From positions 1-64,000 of the forward strand of contig JAJECE010000050.1 in NCBI GenBank assembly GCA_022822185.1: a stretch of DNA of 64,000 bases, in the 5' to 3' direction. Numbering within the stretch: position 1 is the first letter of the stretch; each line of letters starts with the position of its first letter. This stretch comes from Rhodothermales bacterium. GTDB lineage: Bacteria > Bacteroidota > Rhodothermia > Rhodothermales > Bin80. Shown here piece by piece: positions 1 to 8,196 of this stretch. The notes under the pieces were generated by a model. That model did no database searches. It saw only the letters and a program-made list of their open reading frames with translations, and was not told the origin of the DNA. A program made the position numbers and the translations under genes.

Positions 1-15
1 GATAACGCTCCATCC

Positions 16-1515
16 TTATGGTGCCAGTCGTCCAAGCGTCCGGGGAAACGGGATCGTTTCCCGAATATGTTCCAGCCCGCAAACCCATGCAACCGTCCGC
101 TCAAGGCCCAAGCCAAAACCGCTATGCGGTACCGTACCGTATCGGCGAAGATCAAAATACCATTCAAATGCCTCCTGAGGGAGATCATGCCGTCTCACCT
201 GCTCTTCCAGAAAAGTTAGATCATCTGCACGCTGCCCACCACCAATGATCTCACCAAAGCCCTCCGGCGCCAATACATCCATCCCGAGCGCTAGACGGTT
301 ATCTTCGGGGTCCCGCTTCATGTAGAACGCCTTAACGGCTTCCGGATAACGATGTACAATGATCGGGCGATCAAAATGCCAGGTTAACAATGTCTCATCA
401 CTGCCGCCAAAATCTTTTCCCCATTCAAAGTTTACCGCAGATTCCCACCACTTCGGCAGATTCCGCAATTCTTCTTCAATCTGATCCAGACATGTATTGA
501 TCTCAATCTCCCGCGCATCAATACGACGCTTCTTCCACTCTTTTGAACGCGCATATACATCCCGATTCTGGGTGCGCTCTTTTTCGAGCCCGGACTGCTG
601 GCGCTGCAATACATCCTGTCGTTCCTGAACCAGAATCCTGGTTTTTTCGCTTTGAAGAAGTTCCACTGCCTCGCTGTATGTCATACGCGGGAACGGTGCC
701 TGAATACGCCGCAGTGCCTCCAGATCCCGCTCCAGTATCTCCAACTCCTCTTGACAGTCAGACACCGCATCGGAAGCAATCCGAATCAGGAAATCCTCTG
801 CCAGCGTCATATTCATCTCAAGGTCATAGAAAGCCATCTCGGGCTCAATCATCCAGAACTCGGTCAAATGCCTGCGTGTCTTTGATTTTTCCGCTCGAAA
901 AACAGGACCGAATGTATAGATCTTGTTGAACGCCATCGCCATGACTTCTCCATGTAACTGGCCACTCTGTGTCAGATATGCAGAACTCCCAAAATAATCA
1001 ATCTCAAAGAGCGTACTGGTTCCCTCCACCGCATTCTTTGTAAGAAGTGGAGCATCCATCTGAAGAAAACCACGCTCCTGAAAGAAGTTATGGATGCTCA
1101 TAATGACGCGGTTACGGACACGCATCACAGCCCAGGGACGTCGACTGCGGAGCCATAAATGGCGCCGGTCCATCAAAAACTCTACTCCGTGTGCCTTCGG
1201 CGTGATCGGATAGTCGTCTACGATCTGAATGACCTCAATACTCGAAACCTGAATTTCCACACCCCCGATCTGACGCTCATCAGCGTGGACATTTCCCGTG
1301 ACCACCAGTGATGTCTCCTGCGTTGCAGCGGATGCATTCTGCCACGAATCTACCTCTACATTCTGCTGATTCACCACGCACTGCACCAGACCTGTTCCAT
1401 CACGGAGAACCAGAAAAAACAATCCCTTGGACCCGCGTTTCTGCTGTAACCAGCCCCGTAACGTGGCGACCTTCCCAATCTGCCCTGCAAGGGATTCAAT
1501 TGTTGTTGTTTCCAT
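16..1515 (-). CDS. asnS: Asparaginyl-tRNA synthetase (class IIb)
   Basis: Charges tRNA-Asn with asparagine in the cytoplasm. The N-terminal OB-fold anticodon-binding domain (residues about 10-100) is followed by a class II catalytic core. Motif 2 is visible as FRAEKS near residue 206 and motif 3 as GFGLGLERT near residue 466. The protein has 499 residues from METTT, longer than the usual roughly 465. The surplus is a very charged, probably helical or coiled-coil insertion at about residues 289-362, between SEAVELL and FEWGKDFG. I chose the ATG at 1515 because homology begins there; an upstream in-frame ATG would overlap the neighbouring gene. The preceding GWxTD gene ends one base before this start, so the two are probably co-transcribed. 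Identity is secure; the role of the insertion is unknown. Confidence 0.96.
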   Translation of the reverse strand: METTTIESLAGQIGKVATLRGWLQQKRGSKGLFFLVLRDGTGLVQCVVNQQNVEVDSWQNASAATQETSLVVTGNVHADERQIGGVEIQVSSIEVIQIVDDYPITPKAHGVEFLMDRRHLWLRSRRPWAVMRVRNRVIMSIHNFFQERGFLQMDAPLLTKNAVEGTSTLFEIDYFGSSAYLTQSGQLHGEVMAMAFNKIYTFGPVFRAEKSKTRRHLTEFWMIEPEMAFYDLEMNMTLAEDFLIRIASDAVSDCQEELEILERDLEALRRIQAPFPRMTYSEAVELLQSEKTRILVQERQDVLQRQQSGLEKERTQNRDVYARSKEWKKRRIDAREIEINTCLDQIEEELRNLPKWWESAVNFEWGKDFGGSDETLLTWHFDRPIIVHRYPEAVKAFYMKRDPEDNRLALGMDVLAPEGFGEIIGGGQRADDLTFLEEQVRRHDLPQEAFEWYFDLRRYGTVPHSGFGLGLERTVAWVCGLEHIRETIPFPRTLGRLAP

Positions 1516-1516
1516 G

Positions 1517-2938
1517 TCAATATTTTTCAGAGATTCTTTCAGTCCAGTCAAAAAGTTTCTGCTCCCCTGCAACTGTAGAGTGAATCAGTTCAAATTCACC
1601 AAATCCATCTAAATCTGCAAATATGAATTCTGCCTGCCCCTCACCGGGGAGATGATTATATGTCCATACCTCATAGGGCTTTCGTCCTCGCTCATATAGA
1701 TTCGCTTCAATACTTTCCGGCCTGCCATACCTGAGAAGAACATTCCCCCGATCCGTCTCCCATCCTTCGAACCGCTGCATTGAATAGCGTTCATTCGCAT
1801 ACCTCATCAACCGGTAGAACTCATCTCGAAATTCATTCTGCCCTGTTCCAGGTGTTGGATCACGTACTTTCCAGAACTCCATTAACAGTCTTCTTCGCGC
1901 ATCCAGACCTTCAAGACGCTTCATCCGTCTAGACTCCTGATCGTTCAAGATCACCGCAATATACCTCCATTCCCTTTCTAGTTCTTCCTCTGACATCATG
2001 AAGGCATTGATATTCTTATCGAACGTCTCCGCACTCGCCGTTCCATTGATCGCAGAGCGCTTTACGGATGGATTGAAGACAAAAAACTTTCGCTTCTGTT
2101 CCACGACAACCTCATCATTACTGTCCAGAATTGCCATGCGTAGAAAATAGGTTCCCGATCCAAGGTTTGACAAGTCAAATGCACCATGTAGAATATCCGT
2201 CTGGTGCACATCCCGTTTCCATCGTTTCCGATAATCTGGAACCGGGGTAGCCCTGCCTGCTTCGGTCACATACGTGAACAGGGTATACATGCCTGAATCA
2301 GATGCCGCGCAACCGGGATTGTAGGCCTCGGCATAATAGAATAATTCTGCAGAATCCGCACCGTACAATTGTCTCATATTCGGGAGAATTACGAGACCAT
2401 TCTTGTAGTGAGGGGCCTCTTTGTCCCCCGAATCTACGATGCTGGATGCCAGAATGATGTCTGAAAGTAAGCAACGTTCCGGTTGATGATAATCAGGAAT
2501 GGTGACATCCCGGCTTACCTGAACTGCATCCTGCCCTGAAACCGGCAGATCTATTTGTAATTCATATTCACCGGGGGGCACCATAAACCGAGTCCGGCGC
2601 AAAAAAATCTGCCCATTGATGATTGAAGATGTATCGGGCACCGAGAAGTCTAACTCCTCTACCCAAACCGGGCGATCTTCCGTAGAATCCATATTTGTCT
2701 CTGAAGAATTCATCCGGCGTAGATACAACCCGATCACTGCATGATGCTCTGCATCCTGTGCAGCATCCATCAAAGAACGCGCCTCTACTGCCAGATAAAA
2801 CTCTACCAGGGACTCCTGCGCATCATAGGCAAATGAAACATAATCCGTCTCAATCTGGGGTAACCGTTGGCCCGCCGCGCTGGAAACCACAAAGAGCAGT
2901 CCACCGATTATGTTTAGTCTGCATATGCTTCGCTTCAT
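1517..2938 (-). CDS. GWxTD domain-containing secreted protein
   Basis: 473 residues with an N-terminal signal peptide (hydrophobic stretch ending around SSAAGQ, residue 24) and the diagnostic GWETDRG motif in the C-terminal third, followed by LLRYGRPESI, which is the GWxTD domain family (TIGR04514-like). The family is found in Bacteroidota and relatives; its biochemical role is not established. The middle of the protein looks like beta-rich domains. It is translated one base upstream of asnS. The signal peptide implies a periplasmic or outer-membrane location. No catalytic motif is recognisable. Confidence 0.85.
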   Translation of the reverse strand: MKRSICRLNIIGGLLFVVSSAAGQRLPQIETDYVSFAYDAQESLVEFYLAVEARSLMDAAQDAEHHAVIGLYLRRMNSSETNMDSTEDRPVWVEELDFSVPDTSSIINGQIFLRRTRFMVPPGEYELQIDLPVSGQDAVQVSRDVTIPDYHQPERCLLSDIILASSIVDSGDKEAPHYKNGLVILPNMRQLYGADSAELFYYAEAYNPGCAASDSGMYTLFTYVTEAGRATPVPDYRKRWKRDVHQTDILHGAFDLSNLGSGTYFLRMAILDSNDEVVVEQKRKFFVFNPSVKRSAINGTASAETFDKNINAFMMSEEELEREWRYIAVILNDQESRRMKRLEGLDARRRLLMEFWKVRDPTPGTGQNEFRDEFYRLMRYANERYSMQRFEGWETDRGNVLLRYGRPESIEANLYERGRKPYEVWTYNHLPGEGQAEFIFADLDGFGEFELIHSTVAGEQKLFDWTERISEKY

Positions 2939-3081
2939 GACCTTGTGGTTAACGGACGAACGGGCATACTGGATTTCATGTGGAAGTTAACCAGACGTGA
3001 TGTGGAGATGCTCACGGATCGGCAAATGAACACATTTTACGGCCGTTCGAAAGACTTCACTGGATAAATCTATGCCCTCGC

Positions 3082-3522
3082 CTATTGATCCTTCAACACC
3101 CCTGCGATGTCTGGAGGGGTCCAATCTGGTGGTTTCATCCACTTCCCATCTTCACGTACATAACTGCCCGGGCCGAATTTTCGCAAATTTGCCTCGTCTA
3201 CCTCACGCAGGAGTTTTTCATCCTCTATCCCAAACGCAATCAAGGTGCCGATTGTTACGACCGATATATCTGCACAGCCATCCGCAACCCCTTCTATATC
3301 CACCGGTTTGTCCGGCATAAATGTACACGAATCCATCTCCACCTCCTGCCCCTGAACCGCAACCGAAATCCCAAGGGCGTGGACGGTTTCCAGTGCTTCC
3401 TCAAGAATCAAGCGGGCGCGAAGCAGCCGCGTTCGTTCATCGGGAATAATTACTTCGGTCGGTGTGGACTGGCCAACCTTCTCCATAAAAGTTTTTACAC
3501 GCTGATAGTGCTCCGTTGGCAT
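3082..3522 (-). CDS. PRA-PH/MazG-like nucleoside triphosphate pyrophosphohydrolase
   Basis: 146 residues of all-alpha NTP-pyrophosphatase character. The conserved metal-binding acidic motif is readable as EEALE (residues about 41-45) followed by DGCADISVV (about 81-89), the E-x-x-E...D-x-x-D pattern of the phosphoribosyl-ATP pyrophosphohydrolase/MazG fold. Such stand-alone proteins usually hydrolyse non-canonical or excess NTPs; the true substrate cannot be told from sequence. It is not in a histidine operon, so HisE is unlikely. It sits in the long minus-strand run between the glycosyltransferase and the GWxTD gene, with untranslated DNA on both sides. Confidence 0.78.
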   Translation of the reverse strand: MPTEHYQRVKTFMEKVGQSTPTEVIIPDERTRLLRARLILEEALETVHALGISVAVQGQEVEMDSCTFMPDKPVDIEGVADGCADISVVTIGTLIAFGIEDEKLLREVDEANLRKFGPGSYVREDGKWMKPPDWTPPDIAGVLKDQ

Positions 3523-3624
3523 CGTAAATTTCGAGTATTTCTGGGAAAACAGGGAGTTTTGATCAGATCAGGGCATACCCGGAGCGGCCTCCTTATGGGC
3601 CACCGCTTATTTGGGCGTGGTCTG

Positions 3625-3651
3625 CCGATCTGACCGACAAGCTCAGATCGG
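3625..3651. other. Perfect 9-bp inverted repeat in intergenic DNA
   Basis: CCGATCTGA and TCAGATCGG pair perfectly across a 9-base loop, in the 269-base gap between the glycosyltransferase and the NTPase gene (both minus strand). There is no T-run on either side, so an intrinsic terminator is not indicated. It could be an operator or RNA processing site. Nothing else coding is seen in this gap. Confidence 0.4.
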
Positions 3652-3791
3652 TTGGGAACTTGCCTTGAATTCGTATTATCCGGTGCATTGGCGGTCATGT
3701 CTCCTGCAAACCTGAACGCGGTCCCGCCACCAGACAAATTCATATCCGCTGCCCCATTCCTTCGATCCTCTACAATACATCTCATTGCTGC

Positions 3792-4910
3792 TCATGCAAA
3801 TGACTCAATCAGGGCATCGTACTGCGCCACATGAACCGACCAGTCAAGATGCGCAACAATACCCCGAAGGGTTCTGGCCGGCAAGGGATGTTCCTCCCCC
3901 GTCAACATCTCCTTCAAAATGGTAAACAACTCTTCTTCGGTGTCATACAGGATGGGCGCGTGCAGTAAGGGTTGATGCAGGTTCTCTGGAATCAATTCCG
4001 GGTAACTCAAGCGATTCGGCAACAGGGGATGACATCCACAATAGATAGCCTCCATCATCGCAATGCCAAAGAATTCATGAACCGCTGTGGATACGACAAT
4101 ATCCGCACGATGCAACAACCGGCTGTACTCTTCAAAATCCTCTGCATATCCATAGTGGAGAATTCGCTCGGCATAACGCTCAAATGCAACATCAAATTCA
4201 GACGGCTGCTCCTCAAAACGCTTCCCGGCAAGGATGAGACGAAACCGGCAGCCCGCATCATCCAGGCGATTCATAAGCCGAAAGAATGCCTCCGGGTTCT
4301 TGTCATATTCCCAGCGCTGATTCCAGAGCACAATCGGTGGATCATCCTGCGTATCCCCTGTACTGGTATAACGCGCGTGTGCCTGGAGATCCATCCCCAG
4401 ATGCATCACCCGGCTCTTTGCCCGGATTTCGGATACGGTATGCAAATGCGTATAGTCTGGAAATACCCGAAGCAAGCCTGGGAGTGCATGGATAAATTCT
4501 TTGTAGTGGAACTCCGTATTGAAGACTACCTGATCCGCAGCCAGGCACGAAAGGTAGTTAATATAGGCGTACGACAAATCCCGCTTCTCCTCTGTCGGCA
4601 ACGGATACGTCAATTGGTTTTCGTGCAGGTAATAAATGACTGGCACATTGCCAATATCCTTTCGGACCAGAGCCAGAAATGCCGGCAGATTGACCATACT
4701 GGAAGCCAGAATCACATCCGGACGAAAGCCATTCGCAATCAGTTGTCTGGATTTTCGTGCAAGCGTCTGGGCCCCGCCCTGAAGCCTCCACTTCCAAAAT
4801 CTTGATGCCATGGTAACGAGTTCATATTCGTGACGGCTGTTTTGGATGAGTCCGTCCACGAAATTCCGGTGCGAACCACCATACCACGGCTCAAGTGCCA
4901 ATACTTTCAT
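3792..4910 (-). CDS. DUF3524 glycosyltransferase, tRNA-queuosine mannosyltransferase-like
   Basis: 372-residue GT-B glycosyltransferase. The start MKVLALEPWYGGSHRNF, with a following FWKWR motif (about residues 38-42), matches the DUF3524 domain of the GTDC1/QTMAN family, whose animal member adds mannose to queuosine in tRNA-Asp. The C-terminal half carries the donor-site region (VSTAVHEFFGIAMMEAIYCG, a retaining GT4-type E-x7-E arrangement) and an upstream LAGKRF. No signal peptide or membrane segment is present, fitting a cytoplasmic tRNA substrate. Its start overlaps the preceding small gene by four bases (ATGA), so they are translationally coupled. Family membership is read from the motifs; the tRNA-Q activity in this organism is inference. 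A plain polysaccharide glycosyltransferase is the alternative. Confidence 0.8.
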   Translation of the reverse strand: MKVLALEPWYGGSHRNFVDGLIQNSRHEYELVTMASRFWKWRLQGGAQTLARKSRQLIANGFRPDVILASSMVNLPAFLALVRKDIGNVPVIYYLHENQLTYPLPTEEKRDLSYAYINYLSCLAADQVVFNTEFHYKEFIHALPGLLRVFPDYTHLHTVSEIRAKSRVMHLGMDLQAHARYTSTGDTQDDPPIVLWNQRWEYDKNPEAFFRLMNRLDDAGCRFRLILAGKRFEEQPSEFDVAFERYAERILHYGYAEDFEEYSRLLHRADIVVSTAVHEFFGIAMMEAIYCGCHPLLPNRLSYPELIPENLHQPLLHAPILYDTEEELFTILKEMLTGEEHPLPARTLRGIVAHLDWSVHVAQYDALIESFA

Positions 4911-5170
4911 GAGCGCTTGGCCCTTTTCGGCTTCTTCTTCTGTCCAAATTTTTTCTGCATTTCCTTGTCTTCCTGGGCTGTGAGCGGGCGAACAATCGCT
5001 AATTCACGAACTTGAAGCAGATCCCGTAATGCATTATCCATGACTTCCTCGGAAGTAACGGGGACCTCCCCCCCGGCTGGAATTTCGAATTCACGACTTT
5101 CCAGTTTCACGGTGACCGCTCGCTTGTTCGTGTTTTTTACAATCATACCCTTACGATGTCGGGGAATCAT
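4907..5170 (-). CDS. Small conserved hypothetical protein
   Basis: 87 residues with no recognised domain. The first part (MIVKNTNKRAVTVKLESREF, then PAGG) looks like a small beta-structured domain with a proline/glycine turn; the C-terminus is a lysine-rich tail (KKFGQKKKPKRAKRS) that could contact nucleic acid or membrane. An internal ATG at residue 9 is an alternative start. It overlaps the glycosyltransferase start by four bases and follows the ABC ATPase gene by 42 bases, so it lies within a minus-strand operon. Function unknown. Confidence 0.6.
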   Translation of the reverse strand: MIPRHRKGMIVKNTNKRAVTVKLESREFEIPAGGEVPVTSEEVMDNALRDLLQVRELAIVRPLTAQEDKEMQKKFGQKKKPKRAKRS

Positions 5171-5212
5171 GATTTTATGAGTTTAGATTAGAGCAAGTGA
5201 GTAAGTATACGA

Positions 5213-5875
5213 CTATTTCGATGAAGACGATATAAAGCGTCTGGGCTTCGGTACATAATCTTCAATACAAAGAGATTGAGTGGCCATTGCGATTTCGTCT
5301 TCCGAATTGGAAGCAATCACAACCAGATGCCCCGATTCTCTGGATCGGGCGACCATATTCTTGAAAATTTCTTTTCCTTTTGGATCCAGTCCCAGCGTTG
5401 GCTCATCCAGCAGGAAGACCTTGGGTTCATGGAACAGGGCAGCGGCAAGGCGCACCCGCTGCTGCATCCCTGTTGAATAGGTTCTGATCGGTTTGTCCAT
5501 GTGCGCGGTCAATCCAACGTCCGCGACCATAGATTCTATCCGCATTGAATCGGATCTCATAGAACGGGCCCTCTCGATAAATGCAAGATTCTCCTGTAAG
5601 GTTAGATCTTCATACAAATTTACGTAAGGTGCTACAAATCCGATGTGGAGGGCATGCTGCTCTCGGGAGATGACCTGTTTGGAAAGGATCAGTTCCACTT
5701 TCCCGCTGGTCAGTCGGAGGATTCCTCCCAATGCCTTCAGCAAGGTTGACTTTCCCGATCCATTTGCACCCGTGATTGCCAGAATCTCCCCTGAAGACAG
5801 TTCCAGATTGACCCCGCTAAAAATTCGCCTGTACCCATAGCGATGCCCCCCATCCTGCACCGTTAAGTGGATCAT
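5213..5875 (-). CDS. ABC transporter ATP-binding protein, CcmA-like
   Basis: About 220 residues from the ATG at 5875 (MIHLTVQDGGHRYG), chosen over an upstream ATG because the ABC fold begins here. Walker A is GANGSGKST, the signature is YSTGMQQR and Walker B is VFLLDEPTLGLD. The small size and GMQQR signature are like CcmA, the ATPase of the haem exporter, and related single-domain ATPases. No permease gene is adjacent, so its partner must be encoded elsewhere and the substrate cannot be assigned. It lies between the TSUP exporter and the small hypothetical gene on the same strand. Confidence 0.82.
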   Translation of the reverse strand: MIHLTVQDGGHRYGYRRIFSGVNLELSSGEILAITGANGSGKSTLLKALGGILRLTSGKVELILSKQVISREQHALHIGFVAPYVNLYEDLTLQENLAFIERARSMRSDSMRIESMVADVGLTAHMDKPIRTYSTGMQQRVRLAAALFHEPKVFLLDEPTLGLDPKGKEIFKNMVARSRESGHLVVIASNSEDEIAMATQSLCIEDYVPKPRRFISSSSK

Positions 5876-6001
5876 TCTGCTTATTAAATATGACGTTGAT
5901 GAATCTCTGCCCTGCATCCCGTGATGATCTGTCTAGACACTGTGATTCCAGTTCGCATCCAAATATATCGAAATTTACTGCACTGCATGAATTATCTGGA
6001 C

Positions 6002-6745
6002 TTACACCAAGCCGAGAATGCGCAGGGCCATGATCAGTACCGCAATCACCATCACGCCCCGTATGACCTTTTCTCCCCGCCGAATTGCAACCTTCACTGC
6101 AATAAATGCTCCCGTTGCATTGCCTGCGGCCAGCGTCAGCCCAAATCCCCAGTCCACTTTTCCCAGCACTTCAAATACGATAAGGGTCGGAACCGTGTAA
6201 AGCAGCACAACCGTGACTTTGTGAACGGTTGTCGCCAGTAGATCCAGATGTAATAAGTGAAAAAAGACGGCCATAAACAAAAACCCGATCCCTAACTGGA
6301 TGAATCCTCCATAAAACCCGATCAGCAAGAGCACCGGCCCTGTCCAGGCAGATTCCCTCGCAATGCTGCTGGAGGCACCGCTTCCACGCGGAAGAAGCAT
6401 AGTCAGGACGACCACAATCAACAGCCCCGCAAGAATTTTCTCAAACAGGGCATCCTCAATCCTGGTCGCCATAAAGGCACCTGATATTGCACCCGGTATG
6501 GTCCATAACCCATACGATATACTTTTCCGTATACGCGTCTTCTTCTCCGAAGAGAATGTCAGCGTGGCCGATATATTCTGGACGAGAATTGCAACACGGT
6601 TTGTCCCGTTCGCCACACCCGCATCTAGCCCCAACAAGACGAGTACCGGCAAGGTGATGGTTGAGCCTCCTCCTGCCATCACATTCATTATCCCTGCAGC
6701 CACACCTGCGAAGAAAAGAATCAAAAGGGCCTGCAACTCCGGCAT
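6002..6745 (-). CDS. TSUP family (TauE/SafE) membrane permease
   Basis: 247-residue integral membrane protein with about eight hydrophobic segments arranged as two half-repeats, each beginning with a glycine-rich loop (GVAAGIMNVMAGGGS at residues about 14-28; GGFIQLGIGF near 150). This is the TauE/SafE/TSUP pattern, generally putative exporters or importers of sulfite, sulfonates or other small anions. It starts nine bases after the yaaA stop codon and is probably in the same transcript. The transported anion cannot be predicted. Confidence 0.88.
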   Translation of the reverse strand: MPELQALLILFFAGVAAGIMNVMAGGGSTITLPVLVLLGLDAGVANGTNRVAILVQNISATLTFSSEKKTRIRKSISYGLWTIPGAISGAFMATRIEDALFEKILAGLLIVVVLTMLLPRGSGASSSIARESAWTGPVLLLIGFYGGFIQLGIGFLFMAVFFHLLHLDLLATTVHKVTVVLLYTVPTLIVFEVLGKVDWGFGLTLAAGNATGAFIAVKVAIRRGEKVIRGVMVIAVLIMALRILGLV

Positions 6746-6754
6746 GAAGTTGTC

Positions 6755-7528
6755 TTAGCGGCGGACCATCGCGACGGACTTCTGCTTACCTTCCAGACTT
6801 GATTTTCTCCTCGACAACTTGAACCCCCCCGGGTGACGCCAGGTATCCAGGGCCTCCACATCTATCGTTGAGTCCTTTACAATGAAACTCATGAGCTGAC
6901 CACGATAGACCGCATCATCTTTCAGGATACTTCCGTTTGAGTTGTAGAAGGCGACTGTTGCCCGCACAGTATAGGATTCATTGTCATCCCAGGCTTTCCG
7001 ATGGGATTCCGGTAACAAATCCCATACAAAGCGATTTCGAACCGCTTTGTTCAGGAATGGACTGATAAAGGGCTTCCAGAACAATGCCAAGGGGCCCGTG
7101 CCAGGGAGATTCGCTGTCATGCTGAGTTTATACTCCGGCACCAGATCATCTGGACGAAGCAGTCCGAACAGACCGCTCAGTATGATGCTGTTTTCCAACA
7201 GACGCCGCTGTGCACCTGTCGGCAGTCCATCAAAGTCAACCGCACTGAAAAACGGATCTGGCACAAACCGCTTGCGTGCCGCCATCAGCGGTGCGGAATA
7301 GACGGCCTGAATCAGGCTCATCGTATCCTCGAGCGCTTCGGGGCCGAAGATCCCTTCAAGAATTTCCGTTTCGTCCTTCTGAATAAGATCCAGCAGGTGA
7401 TCTAAAATTTCCCGGCGCTCGGGGATCAACTGATGAAAATAATTGAACGTTGTCTTGGAGCGATAGTCGAAAACATCAGGCGCGAACGGATTTCCACCGC
7501 CTGCCATGATATTCGCCGATGCAACCAA
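6755..7528 (-). CDS. YaaA family (DUF328) peroxide-stress-type protein
   Basis: About 257 residues of the YaaA/UPF0246 family. Conserved blocks include LSGLFGLLRPDDLVPEYKL (about residues 118-136) and the C-terminal YRGQLMSFIV. E. coli YaaA limits DNA damage under peroxide stress by lowering free iron. This branch is closer to the shorter actinobacterial-type proteins. The start is uncertain. The given start is a TTG at 7528; in-frame coding potential (VIDDRFAV) extends upstream to a stop near 7562, with a clear GGAGG at about 7557-7562 but no ATG or GTG at a normal distance from it. Confidence 0.72.
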   Translation of the reverse strand: MVASANIMAGGGNPFAPDVFDYRSKTTFNYFHQLIPERREILDHLLDLIQKDETEILEGIFGPEALEDTMSLIQAVYSAPLMAARKRFVPDPFFSAVDFDGLPTGAQRRLLENSIILSGLFGLLRPDDLVPEYKLSMTANLPGTGPLALFWKPFISPFLNKAVRNRFVWDLLPESHRKAWDDNESYTVRATVAFYNSNGSILKDDAVYRGQLMSFIVKDSTIDVEALDTWRHPGGFKLSRRKSSLEGKQKSVAMVRR

Positions 7529-7565
7529 TACTGCAAATCGATCGTCGATAACTCTCCCTCCTCAC

Positions 7566-7889
7566 TCAAGATTCAGAGCGTACAGAAGTCGCAGATCCCA
7601 TGATTTCGTCCATCTGCGAATTTATTTCCTGTGCCTGCTCATTTGCTTTGGCTACAAGTGCTTCTCCTTCGGACTTTGCGCCTGCATTCTCTCTGGGCTC
7701 TTTCATGGTCTCCGCCAGACTTCCAACCTGCTTCGCTAATTCCTCCAGATGAAAGGTTACCCGGCGACGTAAACGACTACCCTCCTCGGGAGCAAGAAGG
7801 AGTCCCAGTGTAAAACCGACTCCCCCTCCCATCAGAAGCCCCCAGCCCAAGGCCCGGGTTACATCTCCTATGCCATAATTTTTGGACAT
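7566..7889 (-). CDS. YtxH domain-containing protein
   Basis: About 107 residues from the ATG at 7889 (MSKNYGIGD). A glycine-rich hydrophobic segment (LGWGLLMGGGVGFTLGLLLAP, residues about 13-33) ends in APEEGSRLRRR, the YtxH hallmark, and is followed by a charged alpha-helical tail. Family members are small membrane-anchored proteins linked to envelope or general stress; molecular function is not known. It stands upstream of yaaA in the same direction, which suits a shared stress theme. Confidence 0.8.
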   Translation of the reverse strand: MSKNYGIGDVTRALGWGLLMGGGVGFTLGLLLAPEEGSRLRRRVTFHLEELAKQVGSLAETMKEPRENAGAKSEGEALVAKANEQAQEINSQMDEIMGSATSVRSES

Positions 7890-7967
7890 TGTTTTCCGAT
7901 TGTATATGATAACGACCCGCAACTTTCTCCCCTAAGTTAGGAAAAAAATCGCACCAGACCGCCAAAC

Positions 7968-8063
7968 CTAACGATTTCGCTTTTTATGACGGTTTTTGCG
8001 CAGTCGTTTTTTTCGCTTATGGGTTGCGATCTTATGACGCTTCCTCTTCTTACCACACGGCAT
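7968..8063 (-). CDS. AURKAIP1/COX24 (mS38/bS22-like) mini ribosomal protein
   Basis: A 31-residue, extremely basic peptide starting MPCGKKRKRHKIATHKRKK and ending RHKKRNR. Over half of it is Lys, Arg or His. This matches the COX24_C/AURKAIP1 domain of mitochondrial mS38 and the actinobacterial small-subunit protein bS22, which binds 16S rRNA near the decoding region. The ATG at 8063 and stop at 7968-7970 are clear. It is far below common gene-calling length limits and easily missed. It is upstream of ytxH on the minus strand, 78 bases from it, and divergent from the hydrolase gene. Confidence 0.82.
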   Translation of the reverse strand: MPCGKKRKRHKIATHKRKKRLRKNRHKKRNR

Positions 8064-8173
8064 TTCGTAATTTTGTTTTGTGATTAGGTACAGCATAACC
8101 AAAAGAAGCCACTTCTACGCAGGAAAAATAAGGGGGTTCCATGACCTCTACATCTCCTATTCCATAAAATAAC

Positions 8174-8183
8174 TTATATTTCC
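8174..8183 (+). promoter_or_regulatory. Candidate -7 promoter element TTATATTTCC
   Basis: AT-rich TTATATTTCC lies 13 bases before the GTG start of the hydrolase. The same core (TTATATT) recurs upstream of several other genes in the window and loosely resembles the Bacteroidota -7 box (TAnnTTTG). No convincing -33 box is seen. Confidence 0.35.
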
Positions 8184-8196
8184 GCCATTCAAACCG

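Noticed and set aside
3495-3785. 96-codon minus-strand frame upstream of the NTPase gene
   Set aside because: It overlaps the NTPase start, contains the hairpin, and shows no domain or plausible composition.
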